The position numbers and the translations under genes were made by a program. Positions 34,101-44,241 of a stretch of 64,000 nt of DNA are shown here, piece by piece. A model generated the notes under the pieces. It was not told the origin of the DNA and made no database searches. It worked only from the letters and a program-made list of their open reading frames with translations. This DNA comes from Theristus sp. LFF4_11 (taxonomy: Eukaryota > Nematoda > Chromadorea > Monhysterida > Xyalidae): assembly GCA_030248135.1 (NCBI GenBank), contig JASANC010000185.1, forward strand, positions 1 through 64,000, written 5' to 3'. Position 1 is the first letter of the stretch; each line of letters starts with the position of its first letter.

Positions 34101-37100
34101 CGACCTGCCCATCGGCATTGCTCAAGTTCGACTTTGACGCTGACTTCAGTGAGTTTGTCGAGACGGAGCTCGCGGATCGAACCGACGACGGCGGCCGGGG
34201 ACTCGGCGAGGGCGACTGCTGACGCGACCGCCGTTTCGCTGTTCTCGACTCATTTGCACCGGGTTTCTCGACTTTTTTCTCGGAATCTTGAGCCGATTGC
34301 GAAATCCCGGTGGACTCGTCCGATGTCCGCTCGCTGAGCTCCAGCATCAGCACGTCACGGCTGGAAAAAGTTGGCAGCGCATTTATTGAATACACAACAC
34401 TCACACACTGTGAACGATATGTTGTTTGTGTATTTTGAGTATCAGCTGGCACGCTGATTGACTACAGCCGGTTGAAGTTGGTTGAACTAATCAGTAAGCG
34501 TCCAGCGGCAAATCGGCAGATTGTCTGAGATTTTTGTTATGTTTATGAACACCTAATCACACTGGGTTCTTCACAATGAGATAACCAACATTGAACAATA
34601 TGAGTTGATCATCTTCGCTGAACCACTGAAAATGTGGCTAAAAGCGCTGATAAAAACACCAAACTATCAAGAAAGTAAGCTCTCCATTCCCACATCTGTT
34701 ATCACAAAACTGAAACAACAAAATTGTGAAGTTGAAAAAAATCGTTGCACCGCCCAGATTCCAGCCAAAAAAAGAATAAAAAGTTCCATTGCTGCCCGAC
34801 ATAATGCAAACACGTCAGAGCAGAACAATTTTTTTGTCGTTAAGTAATAATGAGGCAAAATTGCACACGAATAGAATAATAAACTGCAGCAATAGAAAAT
34901 TGGGCGCTTTCCTATTTTAGCGTAACTTTCCACAAATAGAGTAACTTTCCACAAATAAAGTAACTTTGATATTTTAGCGTAACTTTCAACAAATAAAGTA
35001 ACTTTGATATTTTACCGTAACTTTCAACAAATAAAGTAACTTTGATATTTTACCGTAACTTTAAATTTTCGATGAATAACAGCTATCCTATTTTAGCGTA
35101 ACTTTCAATATGTTACGCAAAAATAGGATAGGGCTTGGTACTGTCCTATTTTAGCGTATCAACATATAAACAGCTCATTTAAAGCTATTTCAGCCGCGAA
35201 ACTTTGTAAACCTACGTTATTTTGCACGGAGATTTCAAATTTTGACCTTGTGGGTTACGGTAACGCCCGGTTTGATCCCAACACAATCTTAGTTCCGTCA
35301 ACAATCCACAAACAGCTTGGTAACCGCAACCAAATTAGTGAAACAAGTTAGTTTAGGGTTGTTTTGCATGGAGATTTCAAATTTAAACCTTGTGGGTTAC
35401 GGTAACGTTTCGTTGGTTTCAACATGATCTTACTTTCAATCAACAACCCACAAACAACTTGGTAACCGCAACCAAACCGGCGAAACATGCTAGATTAGTG
35501 TTGTTTTGCACGCAGATTTTAAATTTAAATTTTGTGGGTTACGGTAACGCCTGGTTTGGTTTGAACTCGATCTTAGTTTTATCAACAACCCACAAACAGC
35601 TTGGTAACCGCAACCAAACCGGCGAAACATGCTAGATTAGTGTTGTTTTGCACGCAGCTTTTAAATTTAAACCTTGTGGGTTACGGTAACGCCTGGTTTG
35701 GTCTGAACTCGATCTTAGTTTTATCAACAACCAACAAACAGCTTGGTAACCGCAACCAAACCGGTAAAACAAGATTAGTGTTGTTTTGCACGCAAATTTT
35801 AAATTTAAATTTTGTGGATTACGGTAACGCCTGGTTTGGTCCCAATACGATCTTAGTTCCATGAACAACCCGCAAACAGTTTGGTAACCGCAACCAAACC
35901 GGTGAAACATGCTAGATTAGTGTTGTTTTGCACGCAGATTTTAAATTTAAATTTTGTGGGTTACGGTAACGCCTGGTTTGGTCCAAACAGGAACTTATTA
36001 CCGTGAAAAACATATAGAAATTTATTTATTTACGTTTATTTATTATTTATTTACTTAAAAACATTATTTACGTGTTCGTGAAGCAAATCGTTGTTAAATT
36101 CTCCCCGCCCCCTTTCTCGTTTTCAGAAACGGATGGTTTACAATTGAAGGACAGTTTATGTAGGCAACGTATTTTATGATCGCTCAACATTCAATGGCAT
36201 AGGTCAAGAGGTAAAAGTGCGTGAATTTTTTTGGCCTGCTGCAATTATGGTTTGGTAGAACGCACGTGATTGCTTTAGTTTGTGGGTTGTTGATAGAACT
36301 AAGATCGTGTTGAGACCAAACCAGGCGTTACCGTAATCCAGAAAGCTGAAATTCAAAATGTGCGTGCAAAACAACTTTAATCTAGCTTGTTTCACCGGTT
36401 TGGTTGCGGTTACCAAGCTGTTTGTGGGTTGTTGATTGAAAGTAAGATCGTGTTGAGACCAACGAAGCGTTACCGTAACCCACAAGGTTTAAATTTGAAA
36501 TCTCCATGCAAAACAACCCTAATCTAACTTGTTTCACTAATTTGGTTGCGGTTACCAAGCTGTTTGTGGATTGTTGACGGAACTAAGATCGTGTTGGGAT
36601 CAAACCGGGCGTTACCGTAACCCACAAGGTCAAAATTTGAAATCTCCGTGCAAAATAACGTAGGTTTACAAAGTTTCGCGGCTGAAATAGCTTTAAATGA
36701 GCTGTTTATATGTTGATACGCTAAAATAGGACAGTACCAAGCCCTATCCTATTTTAGCGTAACATATTGAAAGTTACGCTAAAATATCAAAGTTACGGTA
36801 AAATATCAAGGTTACTTTATTTGTTGAAAGTTACGCTAAAATATCAAAGTTACTTTATTTGTTGAAAGTTACGCTAAAATATCAAAGTTACTCTATTTGT
36901 GGAAAGTTACGCTAAAATAGGAAAGCGCCGAAAATTGCGCAATCAAACGCGGGGGGTGGCTTTCACATAGAGGGCAGGCTGGTTTGTATCGTTGGTTATC
37001 GAAATTGAATATAGCCAGCACGAAAATACGTTTGAAAATGATTATATTATTATAACAAAAAGAACGCAAACAAGACAGACATAAGACCAGGCAAACAGAA

Positions 37101-38124
37101 AAAATCACGCAACCTCGCTTGCCGGCTGGCTGAGTAAATAAAACGCAAAAAGTAAAAAAAACAACGCACAGACCTGGCCGCCGCCGTGCAGGTGTGATTC
37201 CGTCGTTTCTGACTGGTTTCGTTTGATGCCTTTTGAGCGTCCGTTTTCGTGTTGCTTTCCGAGATTTCTCCGGAATTTGGCACCGAAAACGAATACGCTT
37301 CCGCACAGAGCAGCGGACTGGAGTTCGTCTGGTGTAACCTTGATTTCGGTGAGTTTTGTTTCGGCGGTTTCAGGTCGGCGGACGATTTCTTCATGATTGT
37401 TCGTTGATGGGCGGGTTGTGTGACGACAGATTCAAACTTGAACGATGCCTGATTCACGTTGTGGTCGCCGTTATTAAAATGGCACGAACTGTTGTTGCTT
37501 GCGTTGGTGGACATTATGGTTGTGCTGCTGGAATGAGAAAAAAGCCGTTTTCGTTTTCGCAATTACGTACGATAGGACGGTTGCAAGATACAATGCAAGG
37601 GCAAGCAATGACAAATTCCGAGAAACCGATAAACAGAAAAAAACGAGTTTTGAATGACTTCAGCAGTTTTCAGGTGGAGAATGTAGCAGAATTAAAGAAC
37701 AACAGAAACTGGAATAATGATTGCGAAGCTTGCGACAAAAAGAAGCATGGGATGAAACGTTGAAAAACGCCTTTGCAGCGAGAATTTTTAATGACAAGAA
37801 AAGCTGATTTCCTGACGAAGAAAAACAGTAAACAAGCTATTTTTACGACCACCTTGCGTGCTCAATTGCGAAAGCTGCTGCTTCGACTTTCTCAGGTGGA
37901 AATAATGAAGTGAAAACTAGCTTCGCTTGCTCGGCAGTGCTTTCGCGTTGAATAATAATTTCGTTATCATCATTGTTGAAAGGTCTTCTCAGGTGACCAA
38001 GACAGTCTTTTAGCAAGCTACTCTTGCTGTTCCGTTGTTTGACGTTTTCTGTGGATCGAAGTTTCGGTCCTTTCGACTGTTCGAGATTATTGATCAAAAT
38101 TTTTGCCGTGGATGACACAGGCAT
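19123..38124 (-). CDS. GRAMD1: Aster/GRAMD1-like sterol-transfer protein (GRAM + VASt + C-terminal TM)
   Basis: Exons: 37853-38124, 37174-37527, 34063-34360, 33552-33636, 32962-33140, 32572-32676, (possible 31200-31292), 28339-28494, 27129-27807, 26565-26869, 25714-25903, 24003-24383, 19963-20026, 19694-19810, 19123-19399. Without the optional exon this gives about 1153 aa, and all phases agree. Order: Ser/Asn-rich N-terminus; GRAM domain (SPTYKTRNDELRRLFP, DYSCAFQREILVHGRMYC, NIFKWETAFTL, IPNAIQ, FFTSFARRDRSFLMIFKLW); acidic linker; long Pro/Ser-rich linker; VASt lipid-binding domain (LFALLFTDNQFFRQF, LSQPVGPK, KKSVWGIIRG, SGLDSFFRSM); a hydrophobic helix (MSLMVLLNTMLLVKVW); C-terminal coiled-coil-like segment. 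Family members sit in the ER membrane at plasma-membrane contacts and carry sterol. The first two exons are less certain; ATG 37514 is an alternative start. Confidence 0.88.
20330..21470. repeat. ~171-bp satellite array in an intron of the Aster-like gene
   Basis: Seven units recognised by TGTTCGCCCTTTCAATTTTT at about 20337, 20508, 20679, 20849, 21019, 21190 and a diverged 21362. Units at 20760-20940 and 21100-21280 are closest to each other, so a dimer of about 340 bp has been duplicated. It lies in the 20027-24002 intron. Confidence 0.9.
21475..23040. repeat. ~148-bp satellite array in the same intron
   Basis: About eleven units carrying CGATTTCGGGCGAATCGG at about 21502, 21651, 21798, 21947, 22087, 22230, 22380, 22530, 22679, 22827 and 22976. 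Middle units are most alike and the last two are most diverged, as expected for unequal exchange. The unit is unrelated by eye to the adjacent 171-bp unit except for a shared GGGTAATTC motif. Confidence 0.92.
23124..23880. mobile_element. Inverted-repeat transposon, 757 bp, ~140-bp TIRs
   Basis: The left end ATTATCTAAAAATGCGGGAG and the right end are reverse complements over about 140 bases, through CGACAACGCTTTTCAAGTCT and CACACGGATACAAGTAC. The interior has no transposase. A target duplication is unclear because the flanks are AT-rich. A single arm of the same family lies at 39698-39801. It sits in an Aster-like gene intron directly after the satellites. Confidence 0.85.
26318..26510 (+). 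mobile_element. tRNA-derived SINE, near full length
   Basis: The head resembles a tRNA: box A-like GTGGCCTGGTGGTAGTGCG, an anticodon-arm-like GACTGCAGTC (GCA, as in tRNA-Cys) and box B-like GGATCGAGCCCC. A shared body follows (GTGCATAGGCACTTAATGAC, ACTCGATGGGCGCCC, GGCGTTCTGTACGC) and a CCAACAACAAC tail. Other copies lie at 47091-47300 (minus, full), 54151-54291, 33239-33306 and 15332-15390. It is in the intron between exons 26565-26869 and 25714-25903. Confidence 0.85.
26885..26975. repeat. Two-copy direct repeat (~47 bp)
   Basis: Two adjacent copies of a segment with ATTTGGGTGG and TTTTCGTTTTACCCCGGGTG, in the intron next to VASt exon 26565-26869 of the Aster-like gene. No function is evident. 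Confidence 0.8.
29746..30610. mobile_element. DNA transposon with TIRs built of 15-bp repeats, 10-bp target duplication
   Basis: Flanked by a perfect direct repeat CAAATAAGAT (29736-29745 and 30611-30620). The inverted ends (GGCAGTA / GGTGGC) continue into alternating 15-mers GGAGAACTGGTACCC and GGAGAACTGGTCACC, five to seven per end. The interior is non-coding and is itself interrupted by a mariner-like element. The target-site length fits Mutator-like elements best, but no transposase is present. It lies in the intron between exons 31200-31292 and 28339-28494. Confidence 0.85.
29974..30381. mobile_element. Mariner-like MITE nested in the 29746-30610 element
   Basis: The left end CAGGGTTGGCCAAAAAG and the right end (reverse complement CATGGTGGGCCAAAAAA) form an imperfect inverted repeat of about 40 bases flanked by TA (29972-29973, 30382-30383). 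It is about 408 bp and non-coding. The end motif GGCCAAAAA resembles the element at 6666-7770. Confidence 0.75.
31200..31292 (-). CDS. Possible cassette exon of the Aster-like gene
   Basis: A 93-nt open segment (RSASCSHFSFDALPSSDSE and an acidic tail) flanked by an AG acceptor after TCTGTCGGCGTTC and a GT donor. It is phase 0 on both sides, as are the neighbouring exons 32572-32676 and 28339-28494, so it could be included or skipped without changing frame. An upstream in-frame ATG at 31352 could also make it a short alternative first exon. There is no domain evidence. Confidence 0.45.
33239..33306 (+). mobile_element. SINE body fragment
   Basis: GAGAAAACTCGATGGGCGCC and GGCGTTCTGTGGGC match the body of the SINE at 26318-26510; the tRNA head and CAA tail are missing. 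It lies in the intron between the two first GRAM exons of the Aster-like gene. Confidence 0.65.
34903..36929. mobile_element. 2.0-kb foldback transposon with 8-bp target duplication
   Basis: Ends GGCGCTTTCCTATTTTAGCG and its reverse complement are flanked by the direct repeat GAAAATTG (34895-34902, 36930-36937). Each end holds several short repeats alternating AACTTTGATATTTTAGCG and AACTTTCAACAAATAAAG. Inside, six units of about 140 bp (GGTTACGGTAACGCCTGGTT) run in one direction and three in the other, with a 200-bp spacer near 36000-36230. No transposase is seen. It lies in the intron between exons 37174-37527 and 34063-34360 of the Aster-like gene. Confidence 0.88.
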
Positions 38125-38620
38125 TTCTGCAGCACAGTCAACTTCTCTGGCTCTGGATTCACATTGTTTTCAATTGCTATGTTGTCTTTGTTAATAAATG
38201 AGATGAGATGTAAAAGCTTGTCAAACAAAAACAATCAGATCAAAAAATTACATAATCAAAATTCATCATACAATGACGAGAATTGAACGATAAAATCAAC
38301 TGTTGCGTCAAGTTAGTCCGCTCTACTGAAAGCAACAAACAATAAATTATCAACACAGAAACTGTTTTCGGTTATCAAAAAAAAACACGTTTCCATTCAT
38401 CAGACTTTGCCCTTCTTCACACAAGACCAGACGAACCAACCAGACAAAAACGATAAAACAGCAATGGAAATCTAAAGTGTGAAATGACAAGAAGACAAGA
38501 GCAACAGAGAGTCGGTGAAGACTAGAAGAAACAGCGAACTGAACTGAAACTGATCTAGTGCAGAGCCGATCGAATTGAGTTTTTATATGAACCGGATGAA
38601 TCGAACCCAATCTTCAAACT
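38125..38620. other. Upstream region of the Aster-like gene
   Basis: About 500 bp before the proposed start at 38124 and the first transposon remnant. It probably holds the promoter and 5' UTR. I see no TATA-like site, repeat or open exon that I trust. Confidence 0.4.
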
Positions 38621-38685
38621 ACACAGGGCGTTTCAGAAAAAGTGGGCACGTGTTTGACGCGTTATTTCTCGCGTTGTGTTGAATC

Positions 38686-40346
38686 CAGGGTTTTTTTTGA
38701 CGCAAAATCGTGCGTCAATGACGAAAAATAATTTGGGCTGACGCAAAAAAATTCGGCCGTTTGCGTCAGCTGACGCAAACAAATTTCGAGGACGTCATGA
38801 GGCCATTTTTGGGTTATTTATGCACTGATTGAAAATTTTTCCGCGCCTTCGGCGCAGACCACGGACTTCTCATAATTTTGTCTGACAATGCCGATCATGC
38901 AAATGTGATGAATTACATGGTCAGCTGATTCATCGTTTGTTTTCAATATTGTTGTTCAGTGTAGAGATGTAAGGGTCAAAAAAATTTTTTTTTTAATTTT
39001 TTAAAAAAAAAGTAAAAAAAATGAGCATTTTTTTTTTAAATTTTTGAAATTTTTTCTTTAATGTGCCCTGAAAATGCCGTTTTTGGCATAATTTTTCGAA
39101 AGTTCAACAAAAATTTTCTTTGACTTTACCTTGTCACTTAGTCTTCAACGCTGCAGGTGGTATTCTGGATTGATTTATCGACTGTTTTCAGCCTTGGTGA
39201 GTGATGATCGACTCGCGCATTGAAGTACTTGAGCGTCGCAAAGGCTAGTTCAACAAATTCCGATGTCGCTAAGGTGAGATAGAAGCAGAGAACTCACATT
39301 TACGCATCGTTTTTCAGGATCTCGAAAGGTGGAAATTGCACTGTCTGCCACTGCAAGCGTAACTTCGTTGGTTGCTCGTTGCTGTTTCGCCTCGTGTCGT
39401 CAGCGTGATCACACCGGTTTGTTGTGGAACTTGTTTCCATGTTATTTGAGGTGAATTGAGAGGCAAAACACGAGACGTGATGTCGTCGGTGGGAAAATGG
39501 GGTCGCCGAAACCAAGTCTGAAATTTTCACCCTCCTCCCATATGAGTGGGGGTCATATGGTAAGTCGGTGGCTCCTCAGATGGTGATATTCGGACTCCCT
39601 GAAAAATTCTGAACAACTTTCATTTTTAAAAAAAAAATTTAAAAAAAAAATTAAAAAAAAAAAAAAATAGAAAATTTTTTTTCTTGACATCTCTAGTACC
39701 ACATCAGAGACTTGAAAAGCGTTGTCGAGCCAAGTCTTTCACTGCTTACACAAGGCCATATTCCTCCTTTTTTATGCGTCTTCCGCATTTTTAGATAATT
39801 GATTCATTCATCATTTCCAATTTTTTAAAAGAAAAAAAATAGAAAATTTTTTTTTCTTGACATCTCTAGTTCAGTGTTATGTTGACGGTTCGATGTAACA
39901 ACACAGTGGCGTATATTGTTGATTTGACCGTTTCTAGGTTCACCTAGCTTCTATCCTGAGCTAGCTTCCACCTAGCTGCACCTTTTGTTCGCTCCGTCCT
40001 GTGTCTAATCTGAACTGAACAAGTCTGAACAGGTGTCGTCATAGAAGCTCTACAGATCTAAAAATCAAGTCTAGAAACTGAACAGCCATTACAAAAAGTC
40101 TAGGCCCCGTAAAGCTTTGTTTCTGCGCAGCAGGGGTTGTCAAATGCCAAAATCACCTTGTTGTTTGACCACAGGCGTCAAAAACGATACTGTTAGTGAT
40201 GAATGGCGCAAAATTTTTTTCTTCTTTATCGTTATTTGTTCGATTTAGACTGGTATCATTTTGACGCAAGAAAGTTTGTGCTGACGCAAAATTTTTCGAC
40301 CGTTTGCGTCAATTGACGCAAGAAAAACTTGACGAAAAAAACCCTG
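38686..40346. mobile_element. hAT-like non-autonomous element, 8-bp target duplication
   Basis: Starts CAGGGTTTTTTTTGACGCAA and ends with AAAAACCCTG, flanked by the perfect direct repeat GTTGAATC (38678-38685, 40347-40354). Subterminal TTGACGCAA/TTTGCGTCA motifs repeat several times at each end. The 8-bp duplication and CAGGG ends are typical of hAT elements. No transposase is seen. A solo arm of the 23124-23880 family lies inside. Confidence 0.83.
39655..39870. mobile_element. Solo arm of the 23124-23880 family between two AT-rich repeats
   Basis: Bases 39698-39801 match one inverted-repeat arm of the 757-bp element (ACCACATCAGAGACTTGAAA to GCATTTTTAGATAATT). On each side is the same segment, AAAATTTTTTTTCTTGACAT with CTCTAG, at about 39665-39695 and 39843-39870. 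This arrangement could record insertion followed by arm-to-arm deletion, or a duplicated target. Confidence 0.7.
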
Positions 40347-40404
40347 GTTGAATCATAGTCAATGTCAAGGACAAGGAACACGTGTACTCAAAAAAACGAC
40401 GACC

Positions 40405-40545
40405 ATCGCCCAGCTAAAACAATTCATCTCCGAGGCCTTCGCATCGATGCAAACGTACATGCGCGAGAAGGCGATTTTGGCTGTGACGGATTGGTGCAAG
40501 CGATGCCATGAGGCTCATGGTGGACACTTTGAGAGATTTGATTGA
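40405..40545 (+). pseudogene. Transposase C-terminal fragment
   Basis: Reads TIAQLKQFISEAFASMQ and ends CHEAHGGHFERFD before a stop at 40545. The GGHFE ending is typical of the extreme C-terminus of mariner/IS630-type transposases. Upstream parts are deleted; the fragment lies in the remnant 38622-40706. Confidence 0.6.
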
Positions 40546-40906
40546 GTTGACCGTTGTCGTTGTTATTGATGTGTGCTGTTAAATCCAAGTCTTCCTGAAC
40601 AACTGCCTCAAATTTCATTGAGTACGGTTCAACACTGTTGAACCAACACTACTCAACTCGAGAAATAACGCGTCAAACACCTACCCACTACTTCTGAAGC
40701 ACCCTGTAGTTTTATGAAACGGAAATGCACGGTTGACTGACAAAGAAAACCGTTGTGAAACTAACTACAGTGGAACTCGCTTGTTGAAACATTTCTGACG
40801 GCGACAGTTGCGAACTGAATAGCGAACACAAGCATTCAAGCAATCAATGAATCAAAAAGCACTCAAATAATTAGTTTTTGAACTCACTTTTTTTGCGTCA
40901 CCCACT

Positions 40907-41947
40907 TAGGGTTAGGGGGAAAAAAAATCCGGATTTTTTTTTAAAATTAAAAAAAAATTTTTTTTTTAATTTTTTTTACAAGTTAGGTTTGTTCGAAGCG
41001 TCTCGTCGAGCTGAGTTCATCTAGACTATTTTCAGAACGATCCGGAAAACTATAAGAGCGAAAATCGTGTTTTATTGAAATTATGTCCATTTCATAGAGG
41101 GAAAGTTGCATTTTCAACAGTAAAACAGGACAATTTTCGACGTGTACTTGAATATTGAACCGTTCTTAGTTGTTCCTCTTTAGAAAATTACCAAAATTTG
41201 ACTGTGTTCAAAAATTCCTGTTTGCTGTAGCTAAGTCGGCAACCCCTGTCGACCCGGTCGCCCCCCCCCCAAGACACTTACTTTCAGGTTCAACCAGCTA
41301 TGCTATCTGCCACATGGCGAGAGCCCACTCTTCAAATCATCGTATCGAAAACACGTACCATGATTTCGCGATCACGTTGCGGGCAACTGACAGACGCAAG
41401 TTTAACACGTTAGTTTAGCTCAGCACGCAAGTTTTAACATGTGGCCATGTTATCGGGTATCTGAAAAACGGTCGTGTGATGTGGTATTAACCAACATCCC
41501 CGCTCCAATTGTTTAACAATATATCGCACAACTCCATTGTAGACCTATAACGTACGCCAATCAACAAGATATCATGTTCATCTCATGGCCTACCGACTGA
41601 AAAAACATGTTCTAAGTTGCAAGAAAACGATTTCTGAAACGATATCTCAATTCAGTTAAGTCATTTCAACGCTAAAAATTGACTCTAGAAGTCATCCAAA
41701 TCGAAAAACATGGAGTACGTCGGTCAAAATGACCAAATAATGACATGTACCTAAGCACACAAAGAAGTTGGGAAGAAAATTTGGTTTGAACTTTCAAAAA
41801 ATTATGCCATAAATCGAATTTTCAGAGCAAAGTAGAAGAAAAATTTTTCAATTTTTTTTTAAGTTTGAAAAAAAAATCCAAATTTTTTTTAAAAAAAAAA
41901 CGAAAAAAAAATAAAAAAAATTTTTTTTTTCAAAGCCCCTAACCCTA
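40907..41947. mobile_element. TAGGGTTAGGGG element, copy 1 (8-bp target duplication)
   Basis: Starts TAGGGTTAGGGG and ends CCCCTAACCCTA, flanked by the direct repeat CACCCACT (40899-40906, 41948-41955). Subterminal tracts are A/T homopolymers around TCCGGATTTTT. The interior is almost identical to copy 2, differing mainly in homopolymer length. The 8-bp duplication suggests a hAT-type transposase acting in trans. An 82-codon open frame inside is not preserved between copies and is probably not a gene. Confidence 0.9.
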
Positions 41948-41955
41948 CACCCACT

Positions 41956-42770
41956 ACGCACGATGATTTTTTCTTGTTCACCGACCAATCACCACACACA
42001 CAACAAATGAACGTCGCACTGTCAATGTTGCTTGGAAATCTACAACAACAAGTTTGTTTAGTTTTAGGAATAGTTTTGGCTGGTTTTTTTTCATTTTTGC
42101 AGTCATTTTTGTTTCTGCGATTGCGGTAGTTCAAGTTCAAGTTTTAAATCCAAATTCAAATTTATTTGTATGCCTCGAGAGTCGCGACCAGTTCACTTCA
42201 CATCAACGACACACAAACAACTTCCATTATGCAAACAAAACAAACGATGTCACGAAAACTTAAGAAACGCAGGATTATTGATGAAATTGGCGAATGCACC
42301 AATGAAATGAAAGCAAGCAAAAATAGTCGATGCAAACGATTGGGCAGATTTATAAGTTTTTACACAAAAAAATCATTATTTACAGACAATAGGGGTGCAG
42401 CACGCACAGCTCGGCTTGACGAGGACGAGACACGAGAACGAGACGGTTGGCACGTTTTATGATATTACGCTCCAGTTAACTCACGCTCCAACATTGGATG
42501 TTCTCGGACATTGCTAAAACGGACCTAAACCTAAAAGCCAAACCGAAGCCTAATCTTGAACAAAACCTGTTCCTAACCTAATCCTAACCTAAGCCAAGCC
42601 TTTTTAAGGAAGCAGGAATAAAAATAACTGCGTTTTGAACGAGTTTTTGTTGAGTGCGGAGCGTGTGCAGGCGCGCCAGTGGATCATGAGCAATGAGCAA
42701 TGCGGATGCGGGGCAGGTGCATATCATAATGAAGCGTTGCGGAACGGGACGCTTCGCAAATCGAATAAAC
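41956..42770. other. Spacer between the twin transposons
   Basis: About 800 bp without a recognised gene. Short open frames exist but lack family features or splice-compatible neighbours. The stretch near 42520-42600 contains short direct repeats of CCTAA-type sequence. Confidence 0.4.
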
Positions 42771-42856
42771 CTTAAAAAATTGAAAAATTAATTAAAAAAT
42801 CCGGATTTTCTTTTTTTTCCCTAACTCTACCCCGGCCCCCAATGTGCCGTTGGGGA

Positions 42857-43883
42857 TAGGGTTAGGGGAAAAAAATCCGGATTTTTTTTTTAATTAAAAA
42901 AAAAATTTTTTTAATTTTTTTTACAAGTTAAGTTTGTTCGAAGCGTCTCGTCGAGCTGAGTTCATCTAGACTATTTTCAGAACGATCCGGAAAACTATAA
43001 GAGCGAAAATCGTGTTTTATTGAAATTATGTCCATTTCATAGAGGGAAAGTTGCATTTTCAACAGTAAAACAGGACAATTTTCGACGTGTACTTGAATAT
43101 TGAACCGTTCTTAGTTGTTCCTCTTTAGAAAATTACCAAAATTTGACTGTGTTCAAAAATTCCTGTTTGCTGTAGCTAAGTCGGCAACCCCTGTCGACCC
43201 GGTCGCCCCCCCCCCCCCCCAAGACACTTACTTTCAGGTTCAACCAGCTATGCTATCTGCCACATGGCGAGAGCCCACTCTTCAAATCATCGTATCGAAA
43301 ACACGTACCATGATTTCGCGATCACGTTGCGGGCAACTGACAGACGCAAGTTTAACACGTTAGTTTAGCTCAGCACGCAAGTTTTAACATGTGGCCATGT
43401 TATCGGGTATCTGAAAAACGGTCGTGTGATGTGGTATTAACCAACATCTCCGCTCCAATTGTTTAACAATATATCGCACAACTCCATTGTAGACCTATAA
43501 CATACGCCAATCAACAAAATATCATGTTCATCTCATGGCCTACCGACTGAAAAAACATGTTCTAAGTTGCAAGAAAACGATTTCTGAAACGATATTTCAA
43601 TTCAGTTAAGTCATTTCAACGCTAAAAATTGACTCTAGAAGTCATCCAAATCGAAAAACATGGAGTACGTCGGTCAAAATGACCAAATAATGACATGTAC
43701 CTAAGCACACAAAGAAGTTGGGAAGAAAATTTGGTTTGAACTTTCAAAAAATTATGCCATAAATCGAGTTTTCAGAGCAAAGTAGAAGAAAAATTTTTCA
43801 AATTTTTTTTTAAGTTTGAAAAAAAAATCCAATTTTTAAAAAAAAACGAAAAAAAAAATTTTTTTTCAAAGCCCCTAACCCTA
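42857..43883. mobile_element. TAGGGTTAGGGG element, copy 2 (8-bp target duplication)
   Basis: Same family and orientation as 40907-41947, flanked by GTTGGGGA (42849-42856, 43884-43891). Different flanking duplications prove two separate insertions rather than one local duplication. A degraded end of a third copy in inverse orientation is visible near 42775-42832 (reverse complement reads AGTTAGGGAAAAAAAAG then TCCGGATTTTTT). Confidence 0.9.
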
Positions 43884-44241
43884 GTTGGGGAAGACGAAAA
43901 ATAAAGAATATAAATTGGAAATGATATAGAACACGGTTGTTCCGTCCCGTTCGATCGATAAATCAACAAAACCGAAAAGTATACGACGAGCATTTTAACA
44001 AACACTTCACAATTAAAAATAATAAAGAAACCAAAACTGGGAATAGATTCTGCAAAATGTAATCGGAAACCTTCCAGATAGAACGAGCTGGTTTAGTTCG
44101 CAAGATGTAAATCGTAATGAGCAAAAAAAAACAAACGTGAAACAAACAAGCAGCAGCAGTAGTGCAGGTTATTTCCTATTTTTGCATTGTTTTCAAACTG
44201 AAACTGATTTTCAGAAAAAAAACACAAGAAGCAGCAACACC

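Larger units (their letters stand above)
38622..40706. mobile_element. Mariner-like remnant interrupted by a hAT-like insertion
   Basis: The left end CAGGGCGTTTCAG plus GTGTTTGACGCGTTATTTCT matches the reverse complement of the right end (CAGGGTGCTTCAG, GTGTTTGACGCGTTATTTCT). TA flanks the right end exactly and the left within two bases. After removal of the inserted element (38686-40354) the remnant is about 415 bp. Its right half encodes a transposase C-terminal fragment. Confidence 0.75.

Noticed and set aside
41170..43363. 82-codon ORFs in the twin transposons as transposase genes
   Set aside because: The frames diverge between the two copies after a homopolymer indel and show no transposase motif.
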